Assembly (NCBI GenBank): GCA_902786665.1
Contig: CADADN010000007.1
Location: forward strand, 50,121-114,120
Reading direction: 5' to 3'
Length of the DNA: 64,000 bases
Source of the DNA: an uncultured Prevotellaceae bacterium
GTDB lineage: Bacteria > Bacteroidota > Bacteroidia > Bacteroidales > Bacteroidaceae
The position numbers and the translations under genes are program-made. The number at the start of each line of letters is the position of its first letter. Within the stretch, counting starts at the first letter, position 1. Under the pieces are notes generated by a model. That model was given only the letters and a program-made list of their open reading frames with translations. It was not told where the DNA came from and did not search any database. Below, piece by piece: positions 55,458 to 63,738 of the stretch.

Positions 55458-56918
55458 ATGCCTGCTCCCCACTCTTCACCCTTGCGCCGTTGGACGGTGC
55501 TTTTCATCGTGGCATTCGTCATGATGATGGGCTACGTGTTCTGGGACATTGTCTCCCCTTTGTCAACGACGCTGAAGGCTCCCGTATCGGAAGGCGGTAT
55601 GGGTTGGACCTCCGAGGAATATGGTTTCTACTCTGGCAGTTACAGCATCTTCAACATATTCCTGTTGATGCTCTTCTGGGGCGGGCTCATCCTCGACAAG
55701 TGCGGCATCCGCTTCACTGGGCTACTTGCCACCGGGATGATGCTCGGTGGTGCGGCAGTGAACTATTATGCAGTGCAGTATGTCAGCCCGACGGATTACA
55801 CCGACCTTCCCTTCACCCTTTTCGGGTTGATACCCTCCCATATGAAAGTCCAGGTGCTGATATCCGCCCTTGGTTTCGGCATGTTCGGCGTGGGTTGCGA
55901 CATCACCGGCATCACCGTTTCCAAAGTGGTGACGAAATGGTTCACAGGCTATGAGTTGGCCTCTGCAATGGGTGTCCAGGTTGCGATGGCCCGTTTGGGC
56001 ACGGCAAGTGCCATCAGCATGAGTCCGGTGATAGCCAACGCCTATGGTCTGTCGGCCCCTCTCCTGGCTGGAGCAGCCTTGTTGTTGATGGGTTTTGTGA
56101 TGTTCATCGTGTATCTGATGATGGACTCAAGAGATACTAGGGCTGCTAGGAATACTAGTGGTACTAGGGATACTAGGAATACTAGTGGTACTAGGGATAC
56201 TAGGAATACTAGTGGTACTAGGGATACTAGTGATTCTAGCAAAAGCGATGAGAGTTTCACCTTCAAGGATTTACTTCGCATTCTATGCAACCCCGGCTTT
56301 TGGCTGATTGCCATCCTTTGCGTGCTCTTCTATTCCAGTCTACGCCCCTTCCTGAAATTTGCGAGCGACCTATTGGTCAACAAATACGGCATCGACACGG
56401 TGGCTGCCGGTTGGATAGTCTCCATCCTTCCCTATGGCACCATCGTGCTGACACCTTTGTTCGGTCTGACCTATGACCGTTGTGGCCGTGGCGGTCTATT
56501 GATGTTTATCGGCTGTGGCATTGTCACGCTCTGCCACCTCCTTCTTGCCCTCCCCATCCTTCAATCCACTTGGTTCGCCTCTCTGATGATGCTGCTTTAT
56601 GGCGTCTCCTACTCCCTCGTCCCGAGCGCGATGTGGCCCAGTGTTCCCAAGATTGTGCCGCTGAAGCAGTTGGGCACAGCCTATAGCATCATCTATTTCG
56701 TGCAGAACATCGGTTTGATGCTTGTCCCCATGCTGGTGGGCAACGTCATCGGGTCACACACCGACAGTACCGGGCACGTTGATTTCACCATTCCCATGCT
56801 TGTTTTTGCCGGATTTGGTGTTGGAGCCACCGTCTTCGCACTGCTTCTCATGCGTGTTGACAAACAAAAAGGCTATGGCTTGTCGGAAGCGAATGTAAAA
56901 GGAGAAAAGAGCAAGTAG
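55458..56918 (+). CDS. MFS transporter (second of the pair) with repeat insertion in the central loop
   Basis: This 486-residue paralogue of the preceding gene also has about 12 helices and the motif ILDKCGIRFTGLL. The loop between helices 6 and 7 (about residues 225-262) is swollen by a TRDTRNTSG repeat, read three times in full, which comes from the 27-bp array in the DNA. The sister gene has no such insert, so it was gained after the duplication or lost in the other copy. The loop is cytoplasmic and probably tolerant of insertions. The substrate is unknown; the next gene starts 27 bp later. Confidence 0.9.
   Translation: MPAPHSSPLRRWTVLFIVAFVMMMGYVFWDIVSPLSTTLKAPVSEGGMGWTSEEYGFYSGSYSIFNIFLLMLFWGGLILDKCGIRFTGLLATGMMLGGAAVNYYAVQYVSPTDYTDLPFTLFGLIPSHMKVQVLISALGFGMFGVGCDITGITVSKVVTKWFTGYELASAMGVQVAMARLGTASAISMSPVIANAYGLSAPLLAGAALLLMGFVMFIVYLMMDSRDTRAARNTSGTRDTRNTSGTRDTRNTSGTRDTSDSSKSDESFTFKDLLRILCNPGFWLIAILCVLFYSSLRPFLKFASDLLVNKYGIDTVAAGWIVSILPYGTIVLTPLFGLTYDRCGRGGLLMFIGCGIVTLCHLLLALPILQSTWFASLMMLLYGVSYSLVPSAMWPSVPKIVPLKQLGTAYSIIYFVQNIGLMLVPMLVGNVIGSHTDSTGHVDFTIPMLVFAGFGVGATVFALLLMRVDKQKGYGLSEANVKGEKSK
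56131..56240. repeat. 9/27-bp tandem array inside the MFS gene
   Basis: Nine-bp units ACTAGGGAT, ACTAGGAAT and ACTAGTGGT are arranged as a 27-bp unit present three times. In the frame used, TAG is always split between codons. The units look like the intergenic ACTAGGAAT array at 2403. Confidence 0.92.
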
Positions 56919-56945
56919 TCAGGCCTATCCCGACCAATCACAAGA

Positions 56946-57995
56946 ATGAACAAGAAAAAGAACAAGACCTTGGATTTTGAATTGAACCAATTTTTCCAAC
57001 AGATGGATGATGCCCAGGAGCGTTTGGAGCTTTTGGAGCAACTGGTCACGGAGTTATGTGAACAGCGCAAATACTTGAAATCCCTATCTCAAGTCACCCA
57101 ATCCGAATTGGAATCCTTTGAGTCACAACATGCGAGCCTGAAGGAAAAGTATGAGCAGTTGGAGAAAGAGTTCGCTTTTGTGGTGGAAAAAAAAGATGAT
57201 CTGTCAAAAGAGCGTGACAAACTGCTTACCGAAAACAAGCAATTGAAGGAGCAACTCCACCAGATAGAGCAGGAGAAAAAAGACTTGCAGATGAATGCAG
57301 TCATGAAAACCATGGACACCAAGGAGGTAACCGATGCCATAGAAGCCATAGACGCTTTGGAAGCTGAAGCCATGAAAGCCATTGATGCCCAAGAAGCTCA
57401 GGAAACCATAGTTGCCATCGATGCCATAGACGCCAAAGACGCTTCTGAAGCCAATGAGCAGATAGAAGCCATAGATGTGAAAGCTGAAGAAGAAATGGCT
57501 TACCTGGATGCCATCGAAGAAGAAGAAAAAGCGATGGTAGAAGCCATGGATGCTTTTGAAACGAAAAAGGTGACGGAAGCCTTTGATGCGATGGATTACA
57601 TCCATACGATGGAGGCTATGGAAGACTTGGATTCCACGGAGACTGTAGAAGCCACGGAAACTGCGGAAACTGCGGAAACTGCGGAAACAACGGAAACAAA
57701 GGAAGCCACGGAAACAGTGGAAGCCACGGAAGCTGCGGAAACCACGGAAGCTGCGGAAACTACGGAAGCTGCGGAAGCCACGGAAGTCACGGAAACAGTG
57801 GAAACCACGGAAACCACGGAAGTCACGGAAACAGTGGAAGCCACGGAAGCTGCGGAAGCCACGGAAGCTGCGGAAACTAAAAAAATCCAAGAGCAAGAAA
57901 AGGCCTCCCCCAAGAAAAAGAACCGCAAGAAGAAAAAAAAGACCCCGCCACCTTCCATTAGCCCAGGCCAATTGTTTTTCTCTTTTGATGACTAA
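56946..57995 (+). CDS. Coiled-coil protein with Thr/Glu repeat domain
   Basis: This 349-residue protein has no signal peptide. Residues about 10-115 form a long predicted coiled coil (ERLELLEQLVTELCEQRKYL, then EKEFAFVVEKKDDLSKE). Residues 120-225 are Ala/Asp/Ile-rich (EAIDALEAEAMKAID). Residues about 232-315 are a repeat of TETAETAET and TEAAETTEA triplets encoded by 9-bp units. The tail is basic (PKKKNRKKKKKTPPP) and ends GQLFFSFDD, which loosely recalls clamp-binding or SSB-type tips. I recognise no family. It follows the MFS pair and converges with the AAA+ gene. Confidence 0.65.
   Translation: MNKKKNKTLDFELNQFFQQMDDAQERLELLEQLVTELCEQRKYLKSLSQVTQSELESFESQHASLKEKYEQLEKEFAFVVEKKDDLSKERDKLLTENKQLKEQLHQIEQEKKDLQMNAVMKTMDTKEVTDAIEAIDALEAEAMKAIDAQEAQETIVAIDAIDAKDASEANEQIEAIDVKAEEEMAYLDAIEEEEKAMVEAMDAFETKKVTEAFDAMDYIHTMEAMEDLDSTETVEATETAETAETAETTETKEATETVEATEAAETTEAAETTEAAEATEVTETVETTETTEVTETVEATEAAEATEAAETKKIQEQEKASPKKKNRKKKKKTPPPSISPGQLFFSFDD
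57640..57885. repeat. 9-bp tandem array inside the coiled-coil gene
   Basis: About 27 units of the type GCGGAAACT, ACGGAAGCC and ACGGAAACA encode Glu-Thr/Ala-Thr/Ala triplets. The units resemble the intergenic CGGAATGAT and CGGAGGAAT arrays at 63650 and 37471. Confidence 0.92.
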
Positions 57996-58001
57996 AATCT
58001 T

Positions 58002-58029
58002 CGGGCGGGCACAAGACCCGCCCCTACGA
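58002..58029. repeat. Palindromic repeat element after the coiled-coil gene
   Basis: This 28-bp copy is identical to the one at 11071-11098. It lies 7 bp after a stop codon and could act as a terminator hairpin for the plus-strand gene. Confidence 0.9.
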
Positions 58030-58065
58030 TTTCAGGGAATGGCTTACACAAACCTTACTTGATTG

Positions 58066-59148
58066 TCATGACGGGTTTTTGGCTTGCTCCTTGAAAGCAT
58101 TTTTGATGTCGGAAAGTGTGACTTCCATGAGTTGCTTGTCAGTGACCTTTCTCTCTTGCGAGAGCCGGTTAGCCTGACATTGAATGGCTTTTTCAAAGAG
58201 GTTTCTCACATATCTTGCATTTCCGAAGTTCCTGGTTTTGTTTTTCACCACATATACGAGTTCGTTTTTCAGATAATCAGCGGCCTCGTCGGTGATAGTG
58301 TATTCGTTTTTGCGCAAGTAAAGGCGGAAGATATCGAAAAGTTCCTGAGGTGTATAGTCAGGAAAATTGATATACCTGTTGAACCTTGATTTAAGTCCCG
58401 GGTTCGACTCGATGAATTTTTTCATTTCATTGGTGTATCCGGCAACGATGACTACCAATTTGTCCCTGTCATCCTCCATTCTCTTGAGCAATGTGGCCAC
58501 GGCCTCGTCGCCATAGTCCTGTTTCGACCCCGACTGTGTGATAGCATACGCCTCATCTATGAAAAGCACTCCGTTTAGTGCCGAGTCACAGATGGCGTTG
58601 ACCCTTGGTGCCGTCTGTCCCACATATTGTCCTATCAATCCTGAGCGGTCTGTTTCCACAAGATGTCCTTTTTTGAGGATGCCCAAATCCTTGTAGATGC
58701 GAGCGACGATTCGTGCCACGGTGGTCTTTCCTGTTCCAGGGCTCCCGGTGAAAACGAGGTGATAAGACAATTTTGGGTTTTTCAATCCCTTGCTCTCTCT
58801 CATTTTCTGCACTTTGACGAAATTTGCTAACGAGCGGACCTCCTCCTTCACCGATTCCAATCCTACAAGTTCGTCAAGTTCCTCATAAGGATCCCCTTCG
58901 AGTGGTTCGTTCACCACCACGCTGTCTTCCTTCTGAGTCCCTTTCTTACCATTATCCTTGGTGTCAAAGCGGTATTTCCTTCCTTTTTCATCACTTCCCT
59001 CACCATCCATGACCAATGTCTTGTCGTCTTCTTCGCTTTCGTCATCCGTGTTTCCAACTACCAAGGTGAAGAGTGCCATGACCACGAAGATTGCGGTGGC
59101 GCAACAGATGATGATGGTGATTTGCTTGTTGGTGAATGGTTGTTTCAT
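58066..59148 (-). CDS. Membrane-anchored AAA+ ATPase, CbbX/SpoVK-like
   Basis: This 360-residue protein has an N-terminal membrane helix (about 10-32, ITIIICCATAIFVVMALFTL), a charged linker, and an AAA+ domain at about 95-345. Walker A is GSPGTGKT, Walker B is GVLFIDEAY, and the arginine finger region is NPGLKSRFNRYI. ELVGLESVKEEVRSLANF at the start of the domain and the GNARYVRNLFEKAI C-terminal motif are typical of the CbbX/SpoVK group, which remodel protein complexes. The membrane anchor is unusual for that group. It converges with the coiled-coil gene. Confidence 0.9.
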   Translation of the reverse strand: MKQPFTNKQITIIICCATAIFVVMALFTLVVGNTDDESEEDDKTLVMDGEGSDEKGRKYRFDTKDNGKKGTQKEDSVVVNEPLEGDPYEELDELVGLESVKEEVRSLANFVKVQKMRESKGLKNPKLSYHLVFTGSPGTGKTTVARIVARIYKDLGILKKGHLVETDRSGLIGQYVGQTAPRVNAICDSALNGVLFIDEAYAITQSGSKQDYGDEAVATLLKRMEDDRDKLVVIVAGYTNEMKKFIESNPGLKSRFNRYINFPDYTPQELFDIFRLYLRKNEYTITDEAADYLKNELVYVVKNKTRNFGNARYVRNLFEKAIQCQANRLSQERKVTDKQLMEVTLSDIKNAFKEQAKNPS

Positions 59149-59159
59149 AAGAATTTCTT

Positions 59160-59245
59160 TTTGTTAAAAGGGAATTAAAAAGGAGTTCTCCCTCGCCCCC
59201 GGCCTGCGGCCACCCCCTCTCGGGCAGAGGGGGAGGAGTTAAAGG
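59160..59245. repeat. Degenerate TTAAAAGGG array with GC-rich palindrome
   Basis: Two TTAAAAGGGA-like units, a GC-rich inverted segment (GGCCTGCGGCC, then CCCTCTCGGGCAGAGGGG) and another GAGTTAAAGGGAC unit fill the gap. The units resemble the array at 5495-5600. Confidence 0.65.
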
Positions 59246-59254
59246 GACAAATGT

Positions 59255-59704
59255 TCACAATGTGTCATCGCTGATGTTTGTCACGACTCGGTATGACTCG
59301 AGGAAGATGGCATATGCGAAAAGCGGAACCATCAGGCATGCGATGTCACCATAGTCGAACGTCCCCGGAATGCATCCTGTGGCTTGCATCATTTCAGCCA
59401 TTGTCCCGATGAGAGGTATGACCGCCGCTGCCGACAACCGACACCTCTTGGTTTGCCTGTAGAGCCACCCATCGATGACCATGATGTATGCTGTGGTCCA
59501 CAAGCCGTTGGGCAGGCAGTAGACGACGAAGTCAGGCAGTATTACGTTTCCCACCATTTCCCTCCATCTGTCGACATCGGAAGAGAGCCCAATGGTTTCC
59601 ACCACCTTGAACATCAGTATGTTTTGTGGTCGGAAGAGCAAGTAAATCCCCCCGCCCAAGACGAGTAGCAATATGCCGACCAGCCCTTCCACCACGGTCC
59701 TCAT
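59255..59704 (-). CDS. Small integral membrane protein, unknown family
   Basis: This 149-residue protein has about four hydrophobic segments (residues 5-25, 52-78, 88-105 and 118-138). The pattern LPNGLWTTAYIMVIDG and the acidic residue in TMAEMMQATGCIPGTFDYGD recall VanZ-like proteins, but I do not claim that family. It is the last gene of a four-gene unit and begins 3 bp after the stop of the MBL gene. Confidence 0.6.
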   Translation of the reverse strand: MRTVVEGLVGILLLVLGGGIYLLFRPQNILMFKVVETIGLSSDVDRWREMVGNVILPDFVVYCLPNGLWTTAYIMVIDGWLYRQTKRCRLSAAAVIPLIGTMAEMMQATGCIPGTFDYGDIACLMVPLFAYAIFLESYRVVTNISDDTL

Positions 59705-59707
59705 GAG

Positions 59708-60469
59708 TCATACCTCCACGACCAATCCGTCGTATGCCAATTCCACCCCTTCCGGCAGTTCTTCACTGGTTTCTTTATGTCTTCCGATGCCATGCGACAT
59801 ATGTATGACATAGGTGTGCTTCGCTCCTACGTTTTTGGCAAAGGCTATGGCGTCTTCCAGTGATTGGTGCGAATGGTGTGGCTTGTTTTTCTTCAGTGCA
59901 TTCACCACGAGCGTCTCCACCCCATTGAGATATTCCATCTCTTCAGGTTCGATGGTCTTCATATCAGTGATATAAGCCAACTTGCCAATGCGGAATGCCA
60001 TGATAGGCAACTTCCCATGCATGACGACGAAGGGAATGATGGTGATGTTGCCCACTTGCAGCGGTATATGTGGAGTGATTTCCTGCAAGTTGAGCAGCGG
60101 AACGCCTGGATAAGGGTTTCCAGCAAAACAATATGGTATGGTGTCGTGAAGTGCTTTCACTGTTTTTTTGTCAGCATAGAAGTTGACAGGTCCGAAGACA
60201 CAGAAGGGTCTGATGTCGTCGATGCCCGCCACATGGTCGAAATGGTAGTGTGTGAGCAATACGGCATCTATGGGTTTGAAGTCAAAACCCATGATTTGCT
60301 GTCGGAAATCTGGTCCGCAGTCAATGAGCAGCCTTGTCTCTCCCTCTTCGAGCAGTGCAGACGAACGAAGTCTCTTGTCATATCTGTCCTTGCTCTGGCA
60401 CACTTCACAACTGCATCCCACACCGGGCACGCCACCAGATGTACCAGAGCCAAGTATGGTAAGTTTCAT
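59708..60469 (-). CDS. MBL-fold hydrolase, PhnP-like phosphodiesterase
   Basis: This 253-residue cytoplasmic protein starts with LGSGTSGGVPGVGCSC and a Cys cluster (CSCEVC) typical of the PhnP subgroup. The metal motif is LLTHYHFDHVAGIDDI near residue 76, and other ligands are in HGKLPIM, YITDMK and HQSLEDAI with a final MSHGIG. Relatives cleave cyclic phosphodiesters. The gene lies in an operon with murB (12 bp upstream on the transcript) and a small membrane protein. Its substrate here is unknown. Confidence 0.88.
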   Translation of the reverse strand: MKLTILGSGTSGGVPGVGCSCEVCQSKDRYDKRLRSSALLEEGETRLLIDCGPDFRQQIMGFDFKPIDAVLLTHYHFDHVAGIDDIRPFCVFGPVNFYADKKTVKALHDTIPYCFAGNPYPGVPLLNLQEITPHIPLQVGNITIIPFVVMHGKLPIMAFRIGKLAYITDMKTIEPEEMEYLNGVETLVVNALKKNKPHHSHQSLEDAIAFAKNVGAKHTYVIHMSHGIGRHKETSEELPEGVELAYDGLVVEV

Positions 60470-60481
60470 ACAAGTAGAACT

Positions 60482-61495
60482 TTAGATAATGTTGACCTCA
60501 GTGAATATCTTGATGCCGAATTTCCCCAGCACATCCTCCCTGATGGCCTCGCACAAATTCAGCACCTCCATGCCAGTCGCTCCGCCTTTATTGACGAGCA
60601 CCAATGCCTGTTTGTCGTGTACGCCCGCCCTTCCGAGAGAACGCCCTTTCCATCCACATTGCTCGATGAGCCACCCTGCAGGTATTTTCTCATGTCCCTC
60701 ATCGATATAATAATGCGGCATTGACGTGTATTTTCCCGCCAGTTCCACATACTTATCCCTGGAGACGACAGGGTTGACGAAAAAGCTTCCCGCATTTCCT
60801 TCCACCTCTGGGTCAGGTAGCTTGGCATTTCTGATGTCTATGATGGTTTGCCTCACCTGCCTTGCATTGGGTTTGTCCAACCCTTTGAGTTTGAGTTGGT
60901 CACGAATGTTTCCATAGTCGAGGACAGGATTGAATGTTTCAGAAAGCCTGTATGTGACAGCAGTGATGAAGAATTGGTTTTTCCATTCATGTTTGAACTT
61001 GCTGTCCCTATATCCGTATTCACATTCCGACTTGGGGATGGTGACTCTTAGTCCCGTGTTTATCTCCACAGCCTCGATGCTCCAGATAAGGTCTTTCACC
61101 TCGACCCCATATGCTCCGATGTTCTGCACGGCAGTTGCTCCCACGTCTCCCGGTATGAGTGAAAGGTTTTCCGCCCCATGCCATCCGTGGTCGACACTGA
61201 AAGCCACGATATCATCCCATATTTCTCCCGACCCGCATGTGATGTACACAAAACCATTGTCGCACCGGCTCTCCACTCCTTTGATAGCAGAGCGTATCAC
61301 AACCCCTTCGTAGTCACGTGTGAACAGGATGTTACTCCCCCCTCCAATGATGAGCATTGGAATATCGTCGTTATCAAAGGAGCAGAAGAAGTTGGTAGCC
61401 TCATCGCGGCTTTCCAATTCGACGTATCTATTGCACGTAGCGTCTATTCCAAACGTGTTGTGCTTGATCAGGTTGTAATTCTTGATGTCTTTCAT
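60482..61495 (-). CDS. murB: UDP-N-acetylmuramate dehydrogenase
   Basis: This 337-residue FAD enzyme reduces UDP-GlcNAc-enolpyruvate to UDP-MurNAc for peptidoglycan. IIGGGSNILFTRDYEGVV is the FAD-binding motif near residue 49, YGVEVKDLI follows, and the catalytic serine is in NAGSFFVNP near 240. The form with YIDEGHEKIPAGWLIEQCG is the type I (E. coli-like) enzyme. The first possible start is a TTG at 61501; the ATG at 61495 is preferred. It begins 10 bp after the DUF4348 gene and belongs to the same transcription unit. Confidence 0.95.
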   Translation of the reverse strand: MKDIKNYNLIKHNTFGIDATCNRYVELESRDEATNFFCSFDNDDIPMLIIGGGSNILFTRDYEGVVIRSAIKGVESRCDNGFVYITCGSGEIWDDIVAFSVDHGWHGAENLSLIPGDVGATAVQNIGAYGVEVKDLIWSIEAVEINTGLRVTIPKSECEYGYRDSKFKHEWKNQFFITAVTYRLSETFNPVLDYGNIRDQLKLKGLDKPNARQVRQTIIDIRNAKLPDPEVEGNAGSFFVNPVVSRDKYVELAGKYTSMPHYYIDEGHEKIPAGWLIEQCGWKGRSLGRAGVHDKQALVLVNKGGATGMEVLNLCEAIREDVLGKFGIKIFTEVNII

Positions 61496-61505
61496 GGCCA
61501 ATATG

Positions 61506-62387
61506 TCATTCTACGATTTTCACGAGTTTCCATTTTCCATTCACTTGTTTGAACGTCATGTCAATCTCCAAGCCATTGGAAAGACCTCTGATGACAAAGA
61601 TCTTCCGATTTGAAATGTTGTACTTTTGTCCATATATGACGTTGTAAATGGTATCATCAGGAAGGATGTATGGTTTGAACTCTTCCCATTGGTCAGGATG
61701 GAACTCCCCCTTCATCATGGCATAGTCGTCCTCTGGGTCAGGAATGGTAGCGTCGACGGGATCATTCAAGCTTTGGATTTGGAAGACGGAGTCAGAAGCA
61801 AATTGCTCATAAAAAGAGAGAAAGGATTTGTTCTGATTCTGGTACATGGTATTGTTGTTGATGGCAGTGAGCATCCACTTGCCATCTCTTTTGTTGAAGA
61901 CATGCTGCTTGACGGTTTTTGCCTTGAGATTGATAGTCTCAATCACAACGCTGTCGGTAGAAGGTTTCTTACTGAGTTCCATCTGCTTCTCGTCATCAAG
62001 AATCAAGGTATAGAATTCCTGCTGTGAGAAGAATTTCTCCATCTTCCAGTCTTTCTTTTGCAAAGTGGTTTCCCTATCTCCATCGCGCACGGGTAGTGGA
62101 AACTCCACGCGCTCATACTGTAGTTTTTTGTTGGCAGTGAAGAGGAAGAGGAAGTCGTCGAAAAGTTCGTCAACAGTAACGGGAACGGGTGCAGCAGAAA
62201 TGAGGCTGTCTCGTGCGTTGTCAGGAATGGTGTCCACGAAGACAGAGTCAATGGTGTCAGCCTGGGCGATAGTGTCCACCTCTTCCTCGATGACACCCTT
62301 TATCTCAGGCTTATTGTCCTTGCATCCAAGAGCCAAGACCGCAAAGCAGCATGCCAGGCACGAAAAACGGACAGCGCTATTTCTCAT
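61506..62387 (-). CDS. Lipoprotein, DUF4348-like
   Basis: This 293-residue protein has a lipoprotein signal (LACCFAVLALGC, Cys22), then a Thr/Asp-rich linker, and a compact domain from about 70 to the end (FDDFLFLFTANKKLQYERV, KDWKMEKFFSQQEFYTLI). I recall this pattern from the DUF4348 family. Its location directly before murB suggests an envelope role, but that is inference. It is the first gene of the operon; a -7 box is visible 33 bp upstream. Confidence 0.75.
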   Translation of the reverse strand: MRNSAVRFSCLACCFAVLALGCKDNKPEIKGVIEEEVDTIAQADTIDSVFVDTIPDNARDSLISAAPVPVTVDELFDDFLFLFTANKKLQYERVEFPLPVRDGDRETTLQKKDWKMEKFFSQQEFYTLILDDEKQMELSKKPSTDSVVIETINLKAKTVKQHVFNKRDGKWMLTAINNNTMYQNQNKSFLSFYEQFASDSVFQIQSLNDPVDATIPDPEDDYAMMKGEFHPDQWEEFKPYILPDDTIYNVIYGQKYNISNRKIFVIRGLSNGLEIDMTFKQVNGKWKLVKIVE

Positions 62388-62419
62388 ATTAAAACCATAA
62401 ATGGTTATCTAATTAGATG

Positions 62420-62427
62420 CAAAATTA
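62420..62427 (-). promoter_or_regulatory. -7 box for the DUF4348-murB operon
   Basis: On the minus strand TAATTTTG fits TAnnTTTG. No TTTG partner is seen at the right distance. Confidence 0.45.
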
Positions 62428-62469
62428 CAACTTTATTTCGATATTTTTCCATAATTACATGAAAAATAT

Positions 62470-62477
62470 TACCTTTG
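62470..62477 (+). promoter_or_regulatory. -7 box for pheS
   Basis: TACCTTTG matches the consensus and gives a leader of about 45 nt before the ATG at 62528. It lies inside the longer open frame that starts at 62417, so it rules out that start. Confidence 0.55.
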
Positions 62478-62527
62478 CATGCATTTTATGTTTGACAAAC
62501 ATCATCACATCCATAAACGAAAGAGAA

Positions 62528-63565
62528 ATGTTGTTAGAAAAGATTGAATCTCTTCTTTCAGAAGTGAGAGCGTTGAAAGCTTCCAATGCAGAAGAACTGG
62601 AGGCTTTAAGGTTGAAATACTTGAGCAAGCGTGGTGAGATTGCTTCGTTGATGGCAGACTTCCGCACTGTAGCCGCAGAACAGAAACGTGAGGTAGGCAT
62701 GCGAATCAACGAGTTGAAGCAAACAGCCACGGAGCGCATCAACGCCCTACGCGAGTCATTGGCCGAATCATCTCAAGGCGACGACGACACCGACCTCACA
62801 CGCACTCCCTACCCCATTGCCCTTGGCACTCGTCATCCCATCTCCATAGTGACGAACGAGATCATCGACATCTTTTCCCGCATGGGCTTCACCCTGGCCG
62901 ACGGTCCCGAGGTGGAGGATGACCTTCATGTGTTCACGAAGATGAATTTCGCCGCCGACCATCCCGCCCGCGACATGCAGGACACCTTTTTCGTGGAGAC
63001 CAATCCTGACGATGTGGCAAAGAACATCATCCTCAGGAGTCACACCAGCTCTGTTCAGGCTCGTGTGATGGACACCACGCAACCTCCCATCCGTGTCATC
63101 TGCCCAGGCCGTGTCTATCGCAACGAGGCCATCACTGCCCGTGCCCACTGTTTCTTCCACCAGATAGAGGGTTTGTACATCGACAAGAACGTGTCATTCA
63201 CCGACTTGAAGCAGGTGTTGCTCACCTTCGCCCGCGAATTGTTCGGCGCCGACACTAAAATCCGTCTTCGCCCAAGTTTCTTCCCCTTCACGGAGCCAAG
63301 TGCCGAGATGGACATCTCATGCCACATCTGCGGTGGCGTGGGTTGTGGTTTCTGCAAACATACCGGATGGGTGGAAATCCTCGGTTGCGGCATGGTAGAC
63401 CCGAACGTGCTCGAACTTTGCGGCATTGACAGCAAGGTTTACAGCGGCTACGCCTTCGGCGTGGGTGTGGAGCGCATCACTAACCTGAAATACCGTGTGA
63501 GCGACCTCCGTATGTTCTCAGAAAATGACGTGAGATTCCTCAAGGAGTTTGAGGCAGCAAATTAA
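62528..63565 (+). CDS. pheS: Phenylalanine--tRNA ligase, alpha subunit
   Basis: This 345-residue class II synthetase subunit charges tRNA-Phe together with PheT, which is not in the window. The N-terminal coiled coil (residues 1-80) is followed by the catalytic core: RTPYPIALGTRHPIS, motif 2 in GRVYRNEAITARAHCFFHQI, LRPSFFPFTEPSAEMD and the C-terminal GVGVERITNLKYR. The start is the ATG of MLLEKIESLL, since the -7 box falls inside the longer open frame. A strong terminator follows. Confidence 0.96.
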   Translation: MLLEKIESLLSEVRALKASNAEELEALRLKYLSKRGEIASLMADFRTVAAEQKREVGMRINELKQTATERINALRESLAESSQGDDDTDLTRTPYPIALGTRHPISIVTNEIIDIFSRMGFTLADGPEVEDDLHVFTKMNFAADHPARDMQDTFFVETNPDDVAKNIILRSHTSSVQARVMDTTQPPIRVICPGRVYRNEAITARAHCFFHQIEGLYIDKNVSFTDLKQVLLTFARELFGADTKIRLRPSFFPFTEPSAEMDISCHICGGVGCGFCKHTGWVEILGCGMVDPNVLELCGIDSKVYSGYAFGVGVERITNLKYRVSDLRMFSENDVRFLKEFEAAN

Positions 63566-63607
63566 ATTGAAGATTGAAAATTGAAAATTGAAAATTGAAA
63601 ATTGAAA
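63565..63607. repeat. 7-bp tandem array (TTGAAAA type)
   Basis: Six TTGAAAA or TTGAAGA units begin at the pheS stop codon. The reverse-complement version (TTTTCAA, TCTTCAA) lies at 63739-63780 on the other side of the terminator. Confidence 0.85.
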
Positions 63608-63613
63608 ATAATA

Positions 63614-63646
63614 GCCGCCGCATCTGGGATGCGGCGGCATTTTTTT
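63614..63646 (+). terminator. pheS terminator
   Basis: GCCGCCGCATC (63614-63624) pairs perfectly with 63628-63638 across a 3-nt loop and is followed by seven T. Confidence 0.9.
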
Positions 63647-63649
63647 ATC

Positions 63650-63728
63650 GGAGTATTCGGAGTAATCGGAATGATCGGAATGGCCGGAATGATCGGAATG
63701 GTCGGAGTAATCGGAGTGTTCGGAATCA
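63650..63728. repeat. 9-bp tandem array (CGGAATGAT type)
   Basis: Nine units with an exact 9-bp period (CGGAGTATT, CGGAATGAT, CGGAATGGC and others) lie between the pheS terminator and the converging gene. Confidence 0.9.
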
Positions 63729-63738
63729 CCCGAGGTCA

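Noticed and set aside
57204-57971. Minus-strand open frame rich in Phe, Arg and Gly opposite the coiled-coil gene
   Set aside because: Its regular FRGFRSFRS pattern is the antisense of the 9-bp array, and it has no start signals. The plus-strand frame has a coiled coil and operon context.
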